Below are positions 17,343 to 26,553 of a stretch of DNA of 64,000 nt, piece by piece. The stretch's first letter is position 1. Each line of letters opens with the position of its first letter. Where the stretch lies: contig JAFIEO010000021.1 of the NCBI GenBank assembly GCA_020832445.1, positions 46,431 through 110,430 on the forward strand, written 5' to 3'. Under the pieces are notes generated by a model. That model ran no database searches. It was given only the letters and a program-made list of their open reading frames with translations, and was not told the origin of the DNA. Position numbers and translations under genes: made by a program. Source of the DNA: Paracoccaceae bacterium (lineage in GTDB: Bacteria > Pseudomonadota > Alphaproteobacteria > Rhodobacterales > Rhodobacteraceae).

Positions 17343-17367
17343 GGCGCGCGCGCATTCAGCGCGCGCC
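17343..17367 (+). promoter_or_regulatory. Stem-loop between binding-protein and permease genes
   Basis: A perfect 9-base repeat (GGCGCGCGC at 17343-17351, GCGCGCGCC at 17359-17367) with a 7-base loop lies 22 bases after the binding-protein stop in a 190-base gap before the first permease. No T-run follows. It matches the intercistronic hairpins at 3561, 33707 and 57649. Confidence 0.55.
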
Positions 17368-17510
17368 CCTGATCACACCTGATTTGGGTCTGACTGGCAT
17401 ATCTGGATTGTGCTGAAGGCGGACTGTCGCCTGAAAACCTGAAAACAGGTGCCTGCCCACGTGCCGTTCCGTCATCCGTGCCGCGGACCGGGAAACTATA
17501 AAGCGGAGTC

Positions 17511-18410
17511 ATGCTGATGAACCTTTACAGCCGCCTGTCGATCGAACGCAAGCGCACCGTCTGGGCGTGGGCGTTTCTGTCCGTGCCCATATTTTTCTAT
17601 GTCGTGATCCGTTTCTACCCGACCGCCGATGCAATGGTGCTGAGTTTTCAGAACTGGAATCTGCTTGGCGCGCGGTCTTGGGCGGGGCTTGACAACTATG
17701 TGCGGCTTTGGGGCGATCCGGTGTTCTGGAAGGTGTTTCGCAATACCTTCATGTATCTGATCCTTGGCACGCCAATCTCGCTGGTGATCAGTTTTGTCAT
17801 TGCCTATAATCTGGACAAGACGCGTTTTCTGCATGGCACATTAAGAGCGCTGTATTTCCTGCCCTTCCTGACCACGGCGGTTGCGATGGCCTGGGTCTGG
17901 CGCTGGTTCTACCAGCCGGTTCCCATCGGGCTGTTCAACAACATCCTGTCAAGCGTGGGGATCGGACAGGTCAGATTCCTGAACTCGACCAGCAACGCGC
18001 TGCCATCGGTTCTGGCGCCCGCGATCTGGGCAGGGCTTGGGTTCCAGATCATCATCTTCATGGCCGGATTGCGGGCAATCCCCGTCAGTTATTACGAAGC
18101 TGCGCGCATTGATGGCGTGTCGAACTGGACAATCCTGCGAGAGATCACATTGCCACTGCTGAAACCGACCATCGTGTTTCTGGTGGTGTTTTCGTCAATC
18201 GGCTTTTTGCGCATCTTCGATCAGGTCTTCAATATGACAACGAACGACCCCGGCGGGCCGCTTAATTCCACAATGCCGCTGGTTATGATGATCTATCAGA
18301 CTGCGTTTTCAAGCTATTCGATGGGCTATGCCGCCGCACAGACAGTGGTTCTGTTCACTGTGCTGCTGGTGGTCAGTCTGGTGCAACTGCGCATCCTGAG
18401 GGACCGTTGA
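17511..18410 (+). CDS. Sugar ABC importer permease (MalF/UgpA type)
   Basis: A 299-residue inner-membrane permease with six membrane segments and the EAA docking loop YYEAARIDGVSNWTILREIT followed by LPLLKPT. It has the short N-terminus usual for UgpA-like subunits. CGGAGT precedes the ATG. It pairs with the MalG-type permease one base downstream of its stop. Confidence 0.92.
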   Translation: MLMNLYSRLSIERKRTVWAWAFLSVPIFFYVVIRFYPTADAMVLSFQNWNLLGARSWAGLDNYVRLWGDPVFWKVFRNTFMYLILGTPISLVISFVIAYNLDKTRFLHGTLRALYFLPFLTTAVAMAWVWRWFYQPVPIGLFNNILSSVGIGQVRFLNSTSNALPSVLAPAIWAGLGFQIIIFMAGLRAIPVSYYEAARIDGVSNWTILREITLPLLKPTIVFLVVFSSIGFLRIFDQVFNMTTNDPGGPLNSTMPLVMMIYQTAFSSYSMGYAAAQTVVLFTVLLVVSLVQLRILRDR

Positions 18411-18411
18411 G

Positions 18412-19290
18412 ATGAGTGATACACAAATACGGGCGTCCGCCGATGCGTTGATGCGCCAGTCCACCACCTACAAGCCCCCGCGTGATCCGGTGCAAATCAT
18501 ACGCTGGACGCTGCTGTTCATGGGCGCGGTCGTGATGGTGATGCCGATTGTCTATATGCTGTCAGCCTCGATGAAATACCCGCATGAGATGTTCGACCTG
18601 AACATCATTCCGCGCGAACCCACCTTCGAGAACTATATCTATGTTCTTGCAGACGGACGATTCATCAAGTGGTTCGTCAACTCGCTGGTGATCGCGATCA
18701 TTACAACCATCTCGGCTGTGTTTTTCGACGCGCTTGTGGGCTACACGCTATGCAAGTTCAGGTTTCGGGGGCGTTATCTTATCTTCATTGCGATCCTGTC
18801 GACCTTGATGATCCCCACAGAAATGCTGATCCTGCCATGGTATATGATGTCGCTTCATTTCGGTTGGCTGGATACTTATTGGGGCATCATGTTCCCGGGG
18901 CTGATGACGGCCTTCGGCACGTTCCTGATGAAGCAGTTTTTTGAAACCGTCCCCGATGATTTTCTGGAGGCCGCGCGCATTGACGGGTTGAATGAATTCC
19001 AGATCTGGTGGTCTGTGGCGATGCCACTTGTCACCCCGGCATTGTCGGCGCTGGCGATCTTCATTTTCCTTGGCAACTGGACGGCATTCATCTGGCCCCT
19101 GATCGTGACAACCGATCAAGCCCTTTATACGCTGCCCGTGGGGCTGACGACTTTCTCGGTCGAGCAATCGGTGCAATGGGAACTGATCATGACCGGGGCG
19201 GCGCTTGCCACAATCCCCACGCTGATCGTGTTTCTTGTGTTCCAGCGCTATATCATCCGGGGCGTGGCGATGGCAGGGCTGAAAGGATGA
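18412..19290 (+). CDS. Sugar ABC importer permease (MalG/UgpE type)
   Basis: A 292-residue second permease with six membrane segments; the EAA loop is DFLEAARIDGLNEFQIWWSV with AMPLVTPA, and the C-terminus (QRYIIRGVAMAGLKG) is the hallmark ending of CUT1 MalG-type subunits. It starts one base after the partner permease and overlaps the lyase gene by ATGA, so the lyase is made together with the transporter. Confidence 0.92.
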   Translation: MSDTQIRASADALMRQSTTYKPPRDPVQIIRWTLLFMGAVVMVMPIVYMLSASMKYPHEMFDLNIIPREPTFENYIYVLADGRFIKWFVNSLVIAIITTISAVFFDALVGYTLCKFRFRGRYLIFIAILSTLMIPTEMLILPWYMMSLHFGWLDTYWGIMFPGLMTAFGTFLMKQFFETVPDDFLEAARIDGLNEFQIWWSVAMPLVTPALSALAIFIFLGNWTAFIWPLIVTTDQALYTLPVGLTTFSVEQSVQWELIMTGAALATIPTLIVFLVFQRYIIRGVAMAGLKG

Positions 19291-20774
19291 GTGACATCAC
19301 CCGCTTTCCCGATCCGGTCTATCAAGAAACGGTGCTTGCGCCCTTGTTTGAAGGGGCGAAGGCGCATTATGCAACCCATATACAGGCGATCAACCGCGCG
19401 CACCTGGTGATGTTGTCAGAAACCGGTATCCTGGCGCAGGACACCGCCGGTGCACTGGCCCGCGCGTTGACCGCGATCGATGCCGAAGTGGACGTTCCAT
19501 CGCTGACCTATACCGGAGAGCATGAAGATTACTTCTTTCTGGTCGAATCCGAACTGAAGCGCCGACTTGGCCCTGATGTCGCGGGCGCGCTGCACACGGC
19601 ACGGTCCCGCAACGACATGGACCATACTGTGTTCAAGATGGCGCTGCGGGGCAGGGCCGATGCGGTCATGTCGCAGGCCATTGCACTGACGGATGCGCTG
19701 ATCGCCACAGCGCGGCGCGAACGTGACACGTTGATCGTGGCCTATACCCACGGCCAGCCTGCGCAACCTACCACATGGGGGCATTATCTGGGTGCCGTGA
19801 TCGAGGTGCTATTGCGGGATCTGGCGCGGCTGGATGCGGCGCGCAGCGCGCTGGATCATTGCCCCATGGGGGCCGCCGCGATCACCACCAGCGGGTTTCC
19901 CATCGACCGCCATCGCATGGCCGGATTGCTGGGTTTTACCGGACCGCTTGAAAACGCCTATGGCTGCATTGCGGCGGTGGATTATGTCACCGGCCTCTAT
20001 TCGGCGATGAAGCTGATCTTCCTGCATCTGGGACGCGTGCTACAGGATTTGCAGTTCTGGACCGCGTTCGAGGTCGGCCAGCTATATGTGCCCAACAGTT
20101 TTGTGCAGGTTTCCTCGATCATGCCGCAGAAACGCAATCCCGTCCCGATAGAGCACCTGCGCCATCTGGCCAGTATGACAGTCGGGCGCTGCGATGCGGT
20201 GGTGAACACAATGCACAACACCCCCTTTACCGACATGAACGATTCCGAGGGCGAGGTGCAGGTCGCGGGTTACGCGGCATTTGACAGTGGTGCGCGCGTT
20301 CTGGGCCTGCTCTGCGCGCTGATCCCGGCCTGTCGGGTGCGCGATGACCGCGTTGCTGCGAATATGGATGCGGCCTGCGTCACTGTCACCGAACTGGCGG
20401 ACACTCTGGTGCGCGTCGAAGGGTTGAGTTTCCGGCAGGCGCATGAAGTTGCCGCGCTGACCGCGCGTGCGGTTATCAAGGCAGGCCAGCCGCTGGGCGC
20501 GGGCTATGCCGCGTTCTTTGGTGCTTTCGAGGCTGAAATAGGTCGCACACCCATGCTGGACACCGATGCTTTTACAACGGCCGTCAGCCCCGCGCATTTT
20601 GTCGCCGCCCGCACCCGCTTTGGCGGGCCTGCGCCCGCGCCGATGAACGCAGCGCTTGCAGGCTATACCGAAGCCCTTGACAGACTGCGCGCGGTTCAGG
20701 CCGCCCGCCTTGCCTGTATTACAACTGCCGAAAGTGCGCGCGATGCCGCCTTTCGCCGCCTGACCGAGGAATAG
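19287..20774 (+). CDS. Argininosuccinate-lyase-family enzyme
   Basis: A 495-residue member of the fumarase/aspartase/ASL superfamily. Visible are the ASL-like ARSRNDMDHTVFKMALR, the histidine region YTHGQPAQPTTWGHYLGA and the signature SSIMPQKRNPVPIEHLR carrying the mobile catalytic serine. These enzymes cleave a C-N or C-O bond and release fumarate. It is about 40 residues longer than housekeeping ArgH. The start ATG 19287 overlaps the permease stop, so it is embedded between importer genes, which argues against arginine synthesis and for cleavage of the imported compound. A substrate with a succinyl, aspartyl or malyl group would fit; this is inference. Confidence 0.8.
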   Translation: MSDITRFPDPVYQETVLAPLFEGAKAHYATHIQAINRAHLVMLSETGILAQDTAGALARALTAIDAEVDVPSLTYTGEHEDYFFLVESELKRRLGPDVAGALHTARSRNDMDHTVFKMALRGRADAVMSQAIALTDALIATARRERDTLIVAYTHGQPAQPTTWGHYLGAVIEVLLRDLARLDAARSALDHCPMGAAAITTSGFPIDRHRMAGLLGFTGPLENAYGCIAAVDYVTGLYSAMKLIFLHLGRVLQDLQFWTAFEVGQLYVPNSFVQVSSIMPQKRNPVPIEHLRHLASMTVGRCDAVVNTMHNTPFTDMNDSEGEVQVAGYAAFDSGARVLGLLCALIPACRVRDDRVAANMDAACVTVTELADTLVRVEGLSFRQAHEVAALTARAVIKAGQPLGAGYAAFFGAFEAEIGRTPMLDTDAFTTAVSPAHFVAARTRFGGPAPAPMNAALAGYTEALDRLRAVQAARLACITTAESARDAAFRRLTEE

Positions 20775-20776
20775 AC

Positions 20777-21829
20777 ATGGCCACAGTTACCCTACGCAAT
20801 CTGGTCAAGGCCTATGGCAAGACCGAAGTGCTGCATTCGATCAATCTCGATGTGGCCAACGGTGAATTTGTCGTGTTTGTAGGCCCATCAGGCTGCGGAA
20901 AATCCACGACCCTGCGCATGATTGCAGGGCTGGAAGAAGTCACATCAGGCGAGATTTTGATCGGTGACAAGGTGGTGAACCATCTTGAACCCAAGCAGCG
21001 CAACATCGCCATGGTGTTTCAGAATTATGCGATCTACCCCCATCTGACGGTGCGCAAGAATATCGGGTTTGGTCTGCGTACATCCAAGATGTCCAAAGCC
21101 GACAAGGAAAAGCGCATTGACGAGGTTGCGGGCCTGCTGTCGATGACGGACTATCTGGAACGCAAGCCCGCACAGCTTTCGGGGGGGCAGCGGCAGCGTG
21201 TGGCGATCGGGCGCGCAATGGTGCGCGACCCGTCGGTCTTCCTGTTCGACGAACCGCTTTCGAACCTTGATGCGCAGTTACGCACCCAGATGCGGCTGGA
21301 AATCAAGAAGCTGCACCAGCGTGTTGGTAACACGATCATTTTTGTGACCCATGATCAGGTCGAGGCGATGACCATGGCAGACCGGATCGTGATCATGAAA
21401 GATGGCCATATCCAGCAGATCGGCACCCCCGCCGAAGTGTTCCACAGGCCAGCCAACACTTTTGTCGCGCAGTTCATCGGTGCGCCGTCGATGAACATGC
21501 TGGATGCGCGATGGCAGGGCGGGCGACTGCATCTGGCCGGGCAGGACCTGACGGCCGACCTGAATCTTCCGGATGGCAGCGCGCTGACAGTTGGCATCCG
21601 CCCCGATGATCTGATCGTCAGTGAAACGCCGGGGCTGTTTTCCGGCACCATCAATGTGCTGGAACCCTTGGGCACCGAAACGCTGGCCTATGTGGATATT
21701 GGCAACGGGTATGAGGTGATCGCCAAGGCGTCGGGGCGCATGCCGCCGAAACTGGGCGCGCATGTCGATCTGGTAGCGGATTTGGCGAACATGCATCTGT
21801 TTGACCAGAACGGAAAGGCGATCAGCTGA
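20777..21829 (+). CDS. Sugar ABC importer ATP-binding protein (UgpC/MalK type)
   Basis: A 350-residue ATPase: Walker A GPSGCGKST, Q-loop MVFQNYAIYPH, signature LSGGQRQRVAIGR, Walker B FLFDEPLSNLDAQLR, H-loop VTHDQVEAMT and a C-terminal TOBE domain (GIRPDDLIV). It is the usual partner of CUT1 permeases. The lyase gene separates it from the permeases, and its stop overlaps the kinase start by one base. Confidence 0.93.
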   Translation: MATVTLRNLVKAYGKTEVLHSINLDVANGEFVVFVGPSGCGKSTTLRMIAGLEEVTSGEILIGDKVVNHLEPKQRNIAMVFQNYAIYPHLTVRKNIGFGLRTSKMSKADKEKRIDEVAGLLSMTDYLERKPAQLSGGQRQRVAIGRAMVRDPSVFLFDEPLSNLDAQLRTQMRLEIKKLHQRVGNTIIFVTHDQVEAMTMADRIVIMKDGHIQQIGTPAEVFHRPANTFVAQFIGAPSMNMLDARWQGGRLHLAGQDLTADLNLPDGSALTVGIRPDDLIVSETPGLFSGTINVLEPLGTETLAYVDIGNGYEVIAKASGRMPPKLGAHVDLVADLANMHLFDQNGKAIS

Positions 21830-22749
21830 TGCGTTTGGCGACGGCATCATACCGGACAGGCACGATTCTGTGTGCCGGTCGATTGTATTGCGATCTGATC
21901 ATGTCAGGTCTGCCAGCAATGCCTGTTCCGGGAAGAGAGGTCTATGCAGGTGCGCTGACACTTGCGGCCGGCGGCGGGGCCTATATCACCGCGGCATATT
22001 GTGCGGCGCTTGGGCGGGTGGCAGGTCTTGCCGCGCATCTGCCTGCCGAACCTTTCGGGGCAGCACTGCACGATGAACTGGCCACGGCGGGGCTTGAACT
22101 CAGCCTGTGCAGCCCACCCCCGAAGGGCGTCGATCCGCAGATTACCGTTGCCATGATAATGAATGATGACCGCGCCTTTCTGACCCGCCGTGCCGGACCT
22201 GCCCTGCCAACAGGTCTGGACGACGCGCTGGGTCAGGCAGGATATGGGCATCTGCATCTGGGCGAACTGGCAACACTGGTCGAGTATCCGGGGCTGGTAC
22301 GCGCGGCCAAGGCGGCGGGGATGACGGTTTCGTGCGATTGCTCGTGGGATACAGCGGTGCTGGAACGCAACGATCTTCCGGAACTTCTGGCAGGGGTCGA
22401 TGTGTTCCTGCCCAATGCATCCGAGGCCGAAGCCCTGGCGCGCCACGCACCACTTGGCGTGCACGCACCACTTGTCGTGGTCAAGGACGGGGCGCGTGGC
22501 GCATCTGCGCTGTCAGGCGGGGCAGTGATACAGCGCCCGGCGCGCGCCACGCATGTCGTCGATACTGTCGGCGCGGGCGACGCCTTTAACGCAGGCTTCA
22601 TCGACGCATGGCTGGCGCGGCGCCCGCTGCCGGAATGCCTTGATGCGGGACATGCGGTGGCGGCAGCGGCCCTTGGACGCCACGGTGGCGCGCGGGGGCT
22701 TGGCGCGTTGGTGCCCTTGCGCCACACGGCCCACCGCGCCGCCGAATAA
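21829..22749 (+). CDS. PfkB-family carbohydrate kinase
   Basis: A 306-residue kinase of the ribokinase fold, with the N-terminal region (LTLAAGGGAYITAAYCAALG) in the usual place of the first PfkB signature and the C-terminal signature DTVGAGDAFNAGF containing the catalytic aspartate. The VKDGARGASAL segment before it is typical. It is the last gene of the sugar operon and overlaps the ATPase stop by one base. It probably phosphorylates the sugar released after import and lyase or deacetylase action. Confidence 0.88.
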   Translation: MRLATASYRTGTILCAGRLYCDLIMSGLPAMPVPGREVYAGALTLAAGGGAYITAAYCAALGRVAGLAAHLPAEPFGAALHDELATAGLELSLCSPPPKGVDPQITVAMIMNDDRAFLTRRAGPALPTGLDDALGQAGYGHLHLGELATLVEYPGLVRAAKAAGMTVSCDCSWDTAVLERNDLPELLAGVDVFLPNASEAEALARHAPLGVHAPLVVVKDGARGASALSGGAVIQRPARATHVVDTVGAGDAFNAGFIDAWLARRPLPECLDAGHAVAAAALGRHGGARGLGALVPLRHTAHRAAE

Positions 22750-22943
22750 CCGACCAGCCGCTTTATGCGCCATCAGCGTTTTCCGGACGCAGCAGATTGC
22801 AGACGCTACATTTCGCGTTGTGGTCAAAACTACAGCATATATTGTGGCCGGGATTTAGTAGCCTTTCTTTAAACAAGCCGCTCCCTGATCTTGCTGGGGT
22901 CCCGCAAATGCCGCGCAACTGACAGAAGCCAGAGAAAGACCTT

Positions 22944-23882
22944 ATGGAAACGTCACCATGGCGCGGGATCATTCTGAAATGTCTCAGCGTGTTGCTGTTC
23001 ATTGTAATGGGTGCGCTGATCAAGGTGACCGGGGCAGGGGATCAGCCGGTCCCGCCCGGCCAGCAGGTGTTCTTCCGGTCCATATTTGCATTGCCGCTGA
23101 TCGTTGGCTGGTTGCTGTTGCAAGGGAAGGGGCAGCTTTATGAAGGGCTGCGGACTGACCGGCCGGTTGGCCATTTCTTCCGCGGAGTTATCGGAACGAC
23201 CTCCATGGCGCTGAGTTTCTGGGCCTTATCCCTTTTGCCCTTGGCAGAAGTGACAGCGATTTTCTTTGCGGCGCCTTTGCTCATCGTGATTTTTGCAGGC
23301 ATGTTTCTGGGCGAGGATGTGCGCCTGTTTCGCCTGTCGGTGGTGGGGCTTGGTCTGACCGGGGTGGTGATTGTCATGTCACCGCAACTGACAGGGCCCG
23401 CTGGCGCTGACCATCTGCGCATACTTGGCGCGGTTGTGGCGCTTGGTAGCGCGGTCTTTACTGCATTGGCACATATTTTCATCCGCAAATTGTCGTTGAC
23501 TGAATCCACAACGTCTATTGTGTTCTGGTTTACGATCACGTCGGCGGTGCTAAGTTTGCTGACGATCCCCTTTGGTTGGGTGACGCCACAGGGCATGACG
23601 CTGGTATTGCTGATTGCAATCGGTCTGGTCGGGGGGTTGGGGCAGATTTGTCTGACCTCGGCCTATCGACATGCTGATGCATCTGTAGTCGCGCCGTTTG
23701 AGTACAGCTCAATCCTTATTGCTATTGTCATCGGCTGGAGTTTTTTTGGAGAAGTGCCAACCAAAACAGTGCTTTCTGGCGCCGCCGTTATCATGCTGGC
23801 CGGTATACTTATCATCTGGCGAGAGCATAAGCTGGGGCTGGAGCGGGGTAAGGCACGCAGATCGTCCACCTTGCAAGGATAA
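22944..23882 (+). CDS. EamA/DMT-family transporter
   Basis: A 312-residue inner-membrane protein with about ten membrane segments in two EamA repeats (SLLPLAEVTAIFFAAPLLIV in repeat 1; the segment VVAPFEYSSILIAIVIGWSF followed by FGEVPT in repeat 2). It stands alone, 195 bases after the sugar operon, and is unlike the EamA protein at 11402-12286 in sequence. Substrate unknown. Confidence 0.88.
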   Translation: METSPWRGIILKCLSVLLFIVMGALIKVTGAGDQPVPPGQQVFFRSIFALPLIVGWLLLQGKGQLYEGLRTDRPVGHFFRGVIGTTSMALSFWALSLLPLAEVTAIFFAAPLLIVIFAGMFLGEDVRLFRLSVVGLGLTGVVIVMSPQLTGPAGADHLRILGAVVALGSAVFTALAHIFIRKLSLTESTTSIVFWFTITSAVLSLLTIPFGWVTPQGMTLVLLIAIGLVGGLGQICLTSAYRHADASVVAPFEYSSILIAIVIGWSFFGEVPTKTVLSGAAVIMLAGILIIWREHKLGLERGKARRSSTLQG

Positions 23883-24129
23883 ATTGTCAACATCCGCCCG
23901 GGCTTGCGAACTGGAAGATGCACCGCGGAACAGGTGACTTATGGCAATGCTGGAGGGCTATTTCGCCGCCTCTGCCCTGCACAACCATGGCGGCCTTTCT
24001 GTTTGAACATCCGAAGCATGATGGCAATCAACCCCAAGGGTTCTTGCCTACACCCACGCGTGCCAGATCTATGGACTTGCCGGCAACCGCTTGCCGCTTT
24101 CACCATCGAAGTAGTGCAAATTCGCGGAA

Positions 24130-24669
24130 TCATAGGACAGGTGGATGGGTTGGTCCTGCCGTCTGGATCACCTTCCACTGACGGGGGATCACTTCCAGCG
24201 TCTCGGTGACATCCTCGTCCATCTTCACGATGCAATCTGAACCACAGCAACCGCAGGTGGTTGGCGCCTCAATCACCACACGTTCGCGCGGCAGGTGGTC
24301 GGGAAAGGGTTTGCGCACTGGCTTGCGCCGCGTGAAGGCGCGCACAGTGCTGGTGGTGTCCGCAGCAGCGGCCGCTTCAGCCGCAAGCGCATCTTCGGTG
24401 GCAGCGGCTTCCAATTCCTCAAGCTGCAATTCCAGTTGATCGATCAGTCGCGCGCGGCGCTCGGAGGAGATACCGTATTTGTCGCGCCGCAGCTTAGCGA
24501 TCTCCAGCTTCAATTCCTGAATCATCGCTTCCGTGCAGGATGCCAGGGCACGAACTTGCACCAATTCGGCTTCCGCCGCCTGTGCGCGGGCCTGTGCAGC
24601 CTCAGCCGTGGCAGTCTGCGCAGCAAGTGCGGCGCGCAATTCAGCGATTTGCAAGGCGGCATCTGACAT
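24130..24669 (-). pseudogene. tnpC: IS66 TnpC transposase, N-terminal fragment
   Basis: The first 165 residues match IS66 TnpC: a leucine-zipper-like coiled coil rich in Ala/Gln/Glu, the KLRRDKYGISSERR motif, an acidic linker, then the zinc-binding segment CGCCGSDCIVKMDEDVTE and LEVIPRQWKVIQT. Relatives continue with REKFSC and the DDE catalytic domain; here the sequence switches to unrelated residues and a stop. The catalytic domain is absent. Confidence 0.8.
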
Positions 24670-24786
24670 GGCAATTCTTTACCACAGACACCACGAAATG
24701 CCAATAAAAACAGGTGCTTCCCTGTGAATTAACCAGCCGTTTTAGGCCTTTGTGTCCAGCGCGGATTTCTCCAGTCATTCGTCGGT

Positions 24787-24809
24787 GATTTGATCCCCGG
24801 GATCAAATC
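24787..24809. repeat. Perfect 11-base palindrome inside the IS66 remnant
   Basis: GATTTGATCCC (24787-24797) and GGGATCAAATC (24799-24809) are perfect inverted repeats around one central base, located just downstream of the tnpB stop. Beyond it on the minus strand a different frame reads DWRNPRWTQRPKTAG, which is the usual TnpB C-terminus, so the palindrome sits inside what looks like a disrupted tnpB 3' end. Confidence 0.5.
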
Positions 24810-24819
24810 CTGATCCTCC

Positions 24820-25122
24820 TCATCCCTCCAGAAGATAGCCGAGTTGTGCGGCTGATATCGCCACCGCCGTCCCATCCTGACTAACAGGCCAAATGAACTT
24901 GCCCGATTCCAGGCGCTTCACATACAGCGACATACCGACGCCATCATGCCACAAAAGTTTCACCAGATCACCTTTGCGGCCACGAATGCAAAAGATCTCA
25001 CCCGCATGCGGGTCACGCCCAAGGCCCTGCTGAACCGCCAATGCCAAGGTGTTCATCCCTCGCCGCATGTCCGTCACACCACCTGCGATCCACACCTTCG
25101 TGCCAGCCGGAAACGCGATCAT
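24820..25122 (-). CDS. tnpB: IS66 accessory protein TnpB
   Basis: A 100-residue IS66 Orf2/TnpB protein: FPAGTKVWIAGGVTDMRRGM, the conserved PHAGEIFCIRGRKGDLVKLL and YVKRLESGKFIWP. The start ATG 25122 overlaps the tnpA stop (ATGA). Relatives extend about 15 residues past LGYLLEG with a DWRNP tail; here a TGA comes directly after LLEG and the tail appears in another frame 45 bases on, so it may carry a small insertion or frameshift. Confidence 0.8.
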   Translation of the reverse strand: MIAFPAGTKVWIAGGVTDMRRGMNTLALAVQQGLGRDPHAGEIFCIRGRKGDLVKLLWHDGVGMSLYVKRLESGKFIWPVSQDGTAVAISAAQLGYLLEG

Positions 25123-25499
25123 GGCCGCACCACCAGGCCATTGAGCAAGCACGCAGCAGCTTCCATATCGAAATCCGCCGGGATCGTCACACGACATCGC
25201 GCGCCAAGATCGATTGTTATCACGGGTGGCAGGTCTTCAGAAGACGGCCCATCCTCCTGCGGAACAAGGCGCATGAAGTGCGCGGCGCATCCAAGCATCC
25301 CAAACTTGTGCCGATAGCGCCAATCGTAGAGCATCGACCGCGAGATCTCATGGCGCCGCGCAACTTCGGCCAATGTCACGCCGTCGCAATGGCTTTCTTC
25401 AACGATCCGGATCTTCTCCTCATCCGTCCAACGGCGGCGACGGCCAGTGTCAGAAACTGACAAAACTTGAATGCGGGGGGTGTTCTCGTGTGCGTCCAC
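25119..25499 (-). CDS. tnpA: IS66 protein TnpA (helix-turn-helix)
   Basis: A 126-residue IS66 Orf1/TnpA protein with an IS3/IS911-like helix-turn-helix (RRRRWTDEEKIRIVEES and VTLAEVARRHEISRSMLYDW) and the C-terminal segment PPVITIDLGARCRVTIPADF. GTG 25499 (VDAHENTPRIQVLS) is the likely start. It is the first gene of the remnant and looks intact. Confidence 0.8.
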   Translation of the reverse strand: MDAHENTPRIQVLSVSDTGRRRRWTDEEKIRIVEESHCDGVTLAEVARRHEISRSMLYDWRYRHKFGMLGCAAHFMRLVPQEDGPSSEDLPPVITIDLGARCRVTIPADFDMEAAACLLNGLVVRP

Positions 25500-25560
25500 A
25501 AGGACACTCGATATACAATCACAACAAAAACCCGCCATACGGCCCTCGGCGAATACTTAC

Positions 25561-25860
25561 ACATGAGTCACCCTTGGCACGGAAATGGTGGGGGTACAGA
25601 TGCCACGCCCGAAACCGTGCCTTCCGCGATCCCGACCAGATGGCCACCAATGTGAATTCCGGCGATCTGGCAACCTTGGGTCAGGCCATCGCCTACTTCT
25701 CCATTTTCCTGATCCCGCTGATCATGCGCCAGATCACCGGGAATATTCAGTTGGCCTCGGTGATGGCGAAGCCGCCTATGAAGTCGCAGCACTGCACACG
25801 CAGAGCAATACGCGAAAGCGGTCGGTCACCGTGCAGACCGCAGACTGTGGGCGCATAGTG
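25561..25860. other. Decayed sequence next to IS66
   Basis: No intact gene. The plus strand keeps a coding-like stretch (NSGDLATLGQAIAYFSIFLI, then PLIMRQITGNIQLA, about 25655-25765) that reads as one membrane segment of a lost protein I cannot name. It directly adjoins the IS66 end. Confidence 0.4.
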
Positions 25861-26406
25861 TCACTCCGGCATGCTCAAAAGCTCGGTTTTGAGACCTCGT
25901 TGCTTGGCGCTCTCACGGACAGCCTCGCGAATTGTCTTGTTTCGCTTCAGGAGGCGCCTGAAGCGCACCTCGTCGAGGATCAGCAAGGTCGAGTGGCTTA
26001 ACGCTGTTGCTTGCGTGCGGCGCACTTTGCGGCTTAAAAGCGCCAAGGCAAGCGTGACGGTGCCACGAAGGCCGCCCCACAGGATTGAAACGCGATTGGG
26101 CCGGTCCACGTGCGGTGACAATCGCAGCGCCGTCAAAAGTGGCAGCACATCCCAGACCTCGCGCAGGTTCGACCAGTTTACCGGCGATAACCGCCCTGGT
26201 CCGAGAAGGTTCAGCGTCATGCCTGCCATCACAACGGCAATGACCTGGGAAACGCCCGGCAGGCGATCCGCGACCAGAAAAGTGATATAAGGTAGCGCCA
26301 CAGTGAGCGAGACCTGCGCGCGTGGAAAGCGCGCGGGCATGGCAAAAAGTGCGATGTAGATCCGTGATTTGGCATGCTTGACTATCCATTCGATGAAGGC
26401 ATTCAA
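25861..26406 (-). pseudogene. NhaP-type Na+/H+ antiporter with cNMP domain, collapsed
   Basis: The 181-residue frame is a mosaic of parts of a CPA1 antiporter of normally more than 800 residues: membrane segments around VALPYITFLVADRLPGVSQV and MTLNLLGPGRLSP, then RVSILWGGLRGTVTLALAL, then jumping to the end of a C-terminal cyclic-nucleotide-binding domain (LLILDEVRFRRLLKRN and IREAVRESAKQRG). Hundreds of residues between the pieces are missing although the frame stays open, so in-frame deletions have fused the fragments. It cannot form a working antiporter. Confidence 0.7.
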
Positions 26407-26553
26407 ACGAATGTGCGCTGCATCACAATGGTGTTCAGAGCGAGGCTGTGATCATGCAAAGAGAGCAATCGCGACATTCCGGGTTTTAATAACGCTTTTT
26501 CAATGTCATGGTCTGATTCCGAAATCTCAACAAATATGGAATCCGCACACGCC

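Larger units (their letters stand above)
24130..25560 (-). mobile_element. IS66-family element, truncated
   Basis: The order tnpA-tnpB-tnpC on the minus strand is the IS66 signature. The tnpA-proximal end is recognisable: read from 25560 on the minus strand it begins GTAAGTATTCGCCGAGGG, matching the GTAAGCG-type IS66 terminal repeat. The other end is missing because tnpC stops being IS66-like near 24155, after about 165 of about 520 residues. The sequence between 23883 and 24130 is not recognisable. The element can no longer move by itself. Confidence 0.8.

Noticed and set aside
19008..19286. In-frame upstream extension of the ASL-like gene
   Set aside because: It overlaps the MalG-type permease in another frame and has no lyase homology; ATG 19287 with the ATGA junction is the natural start.
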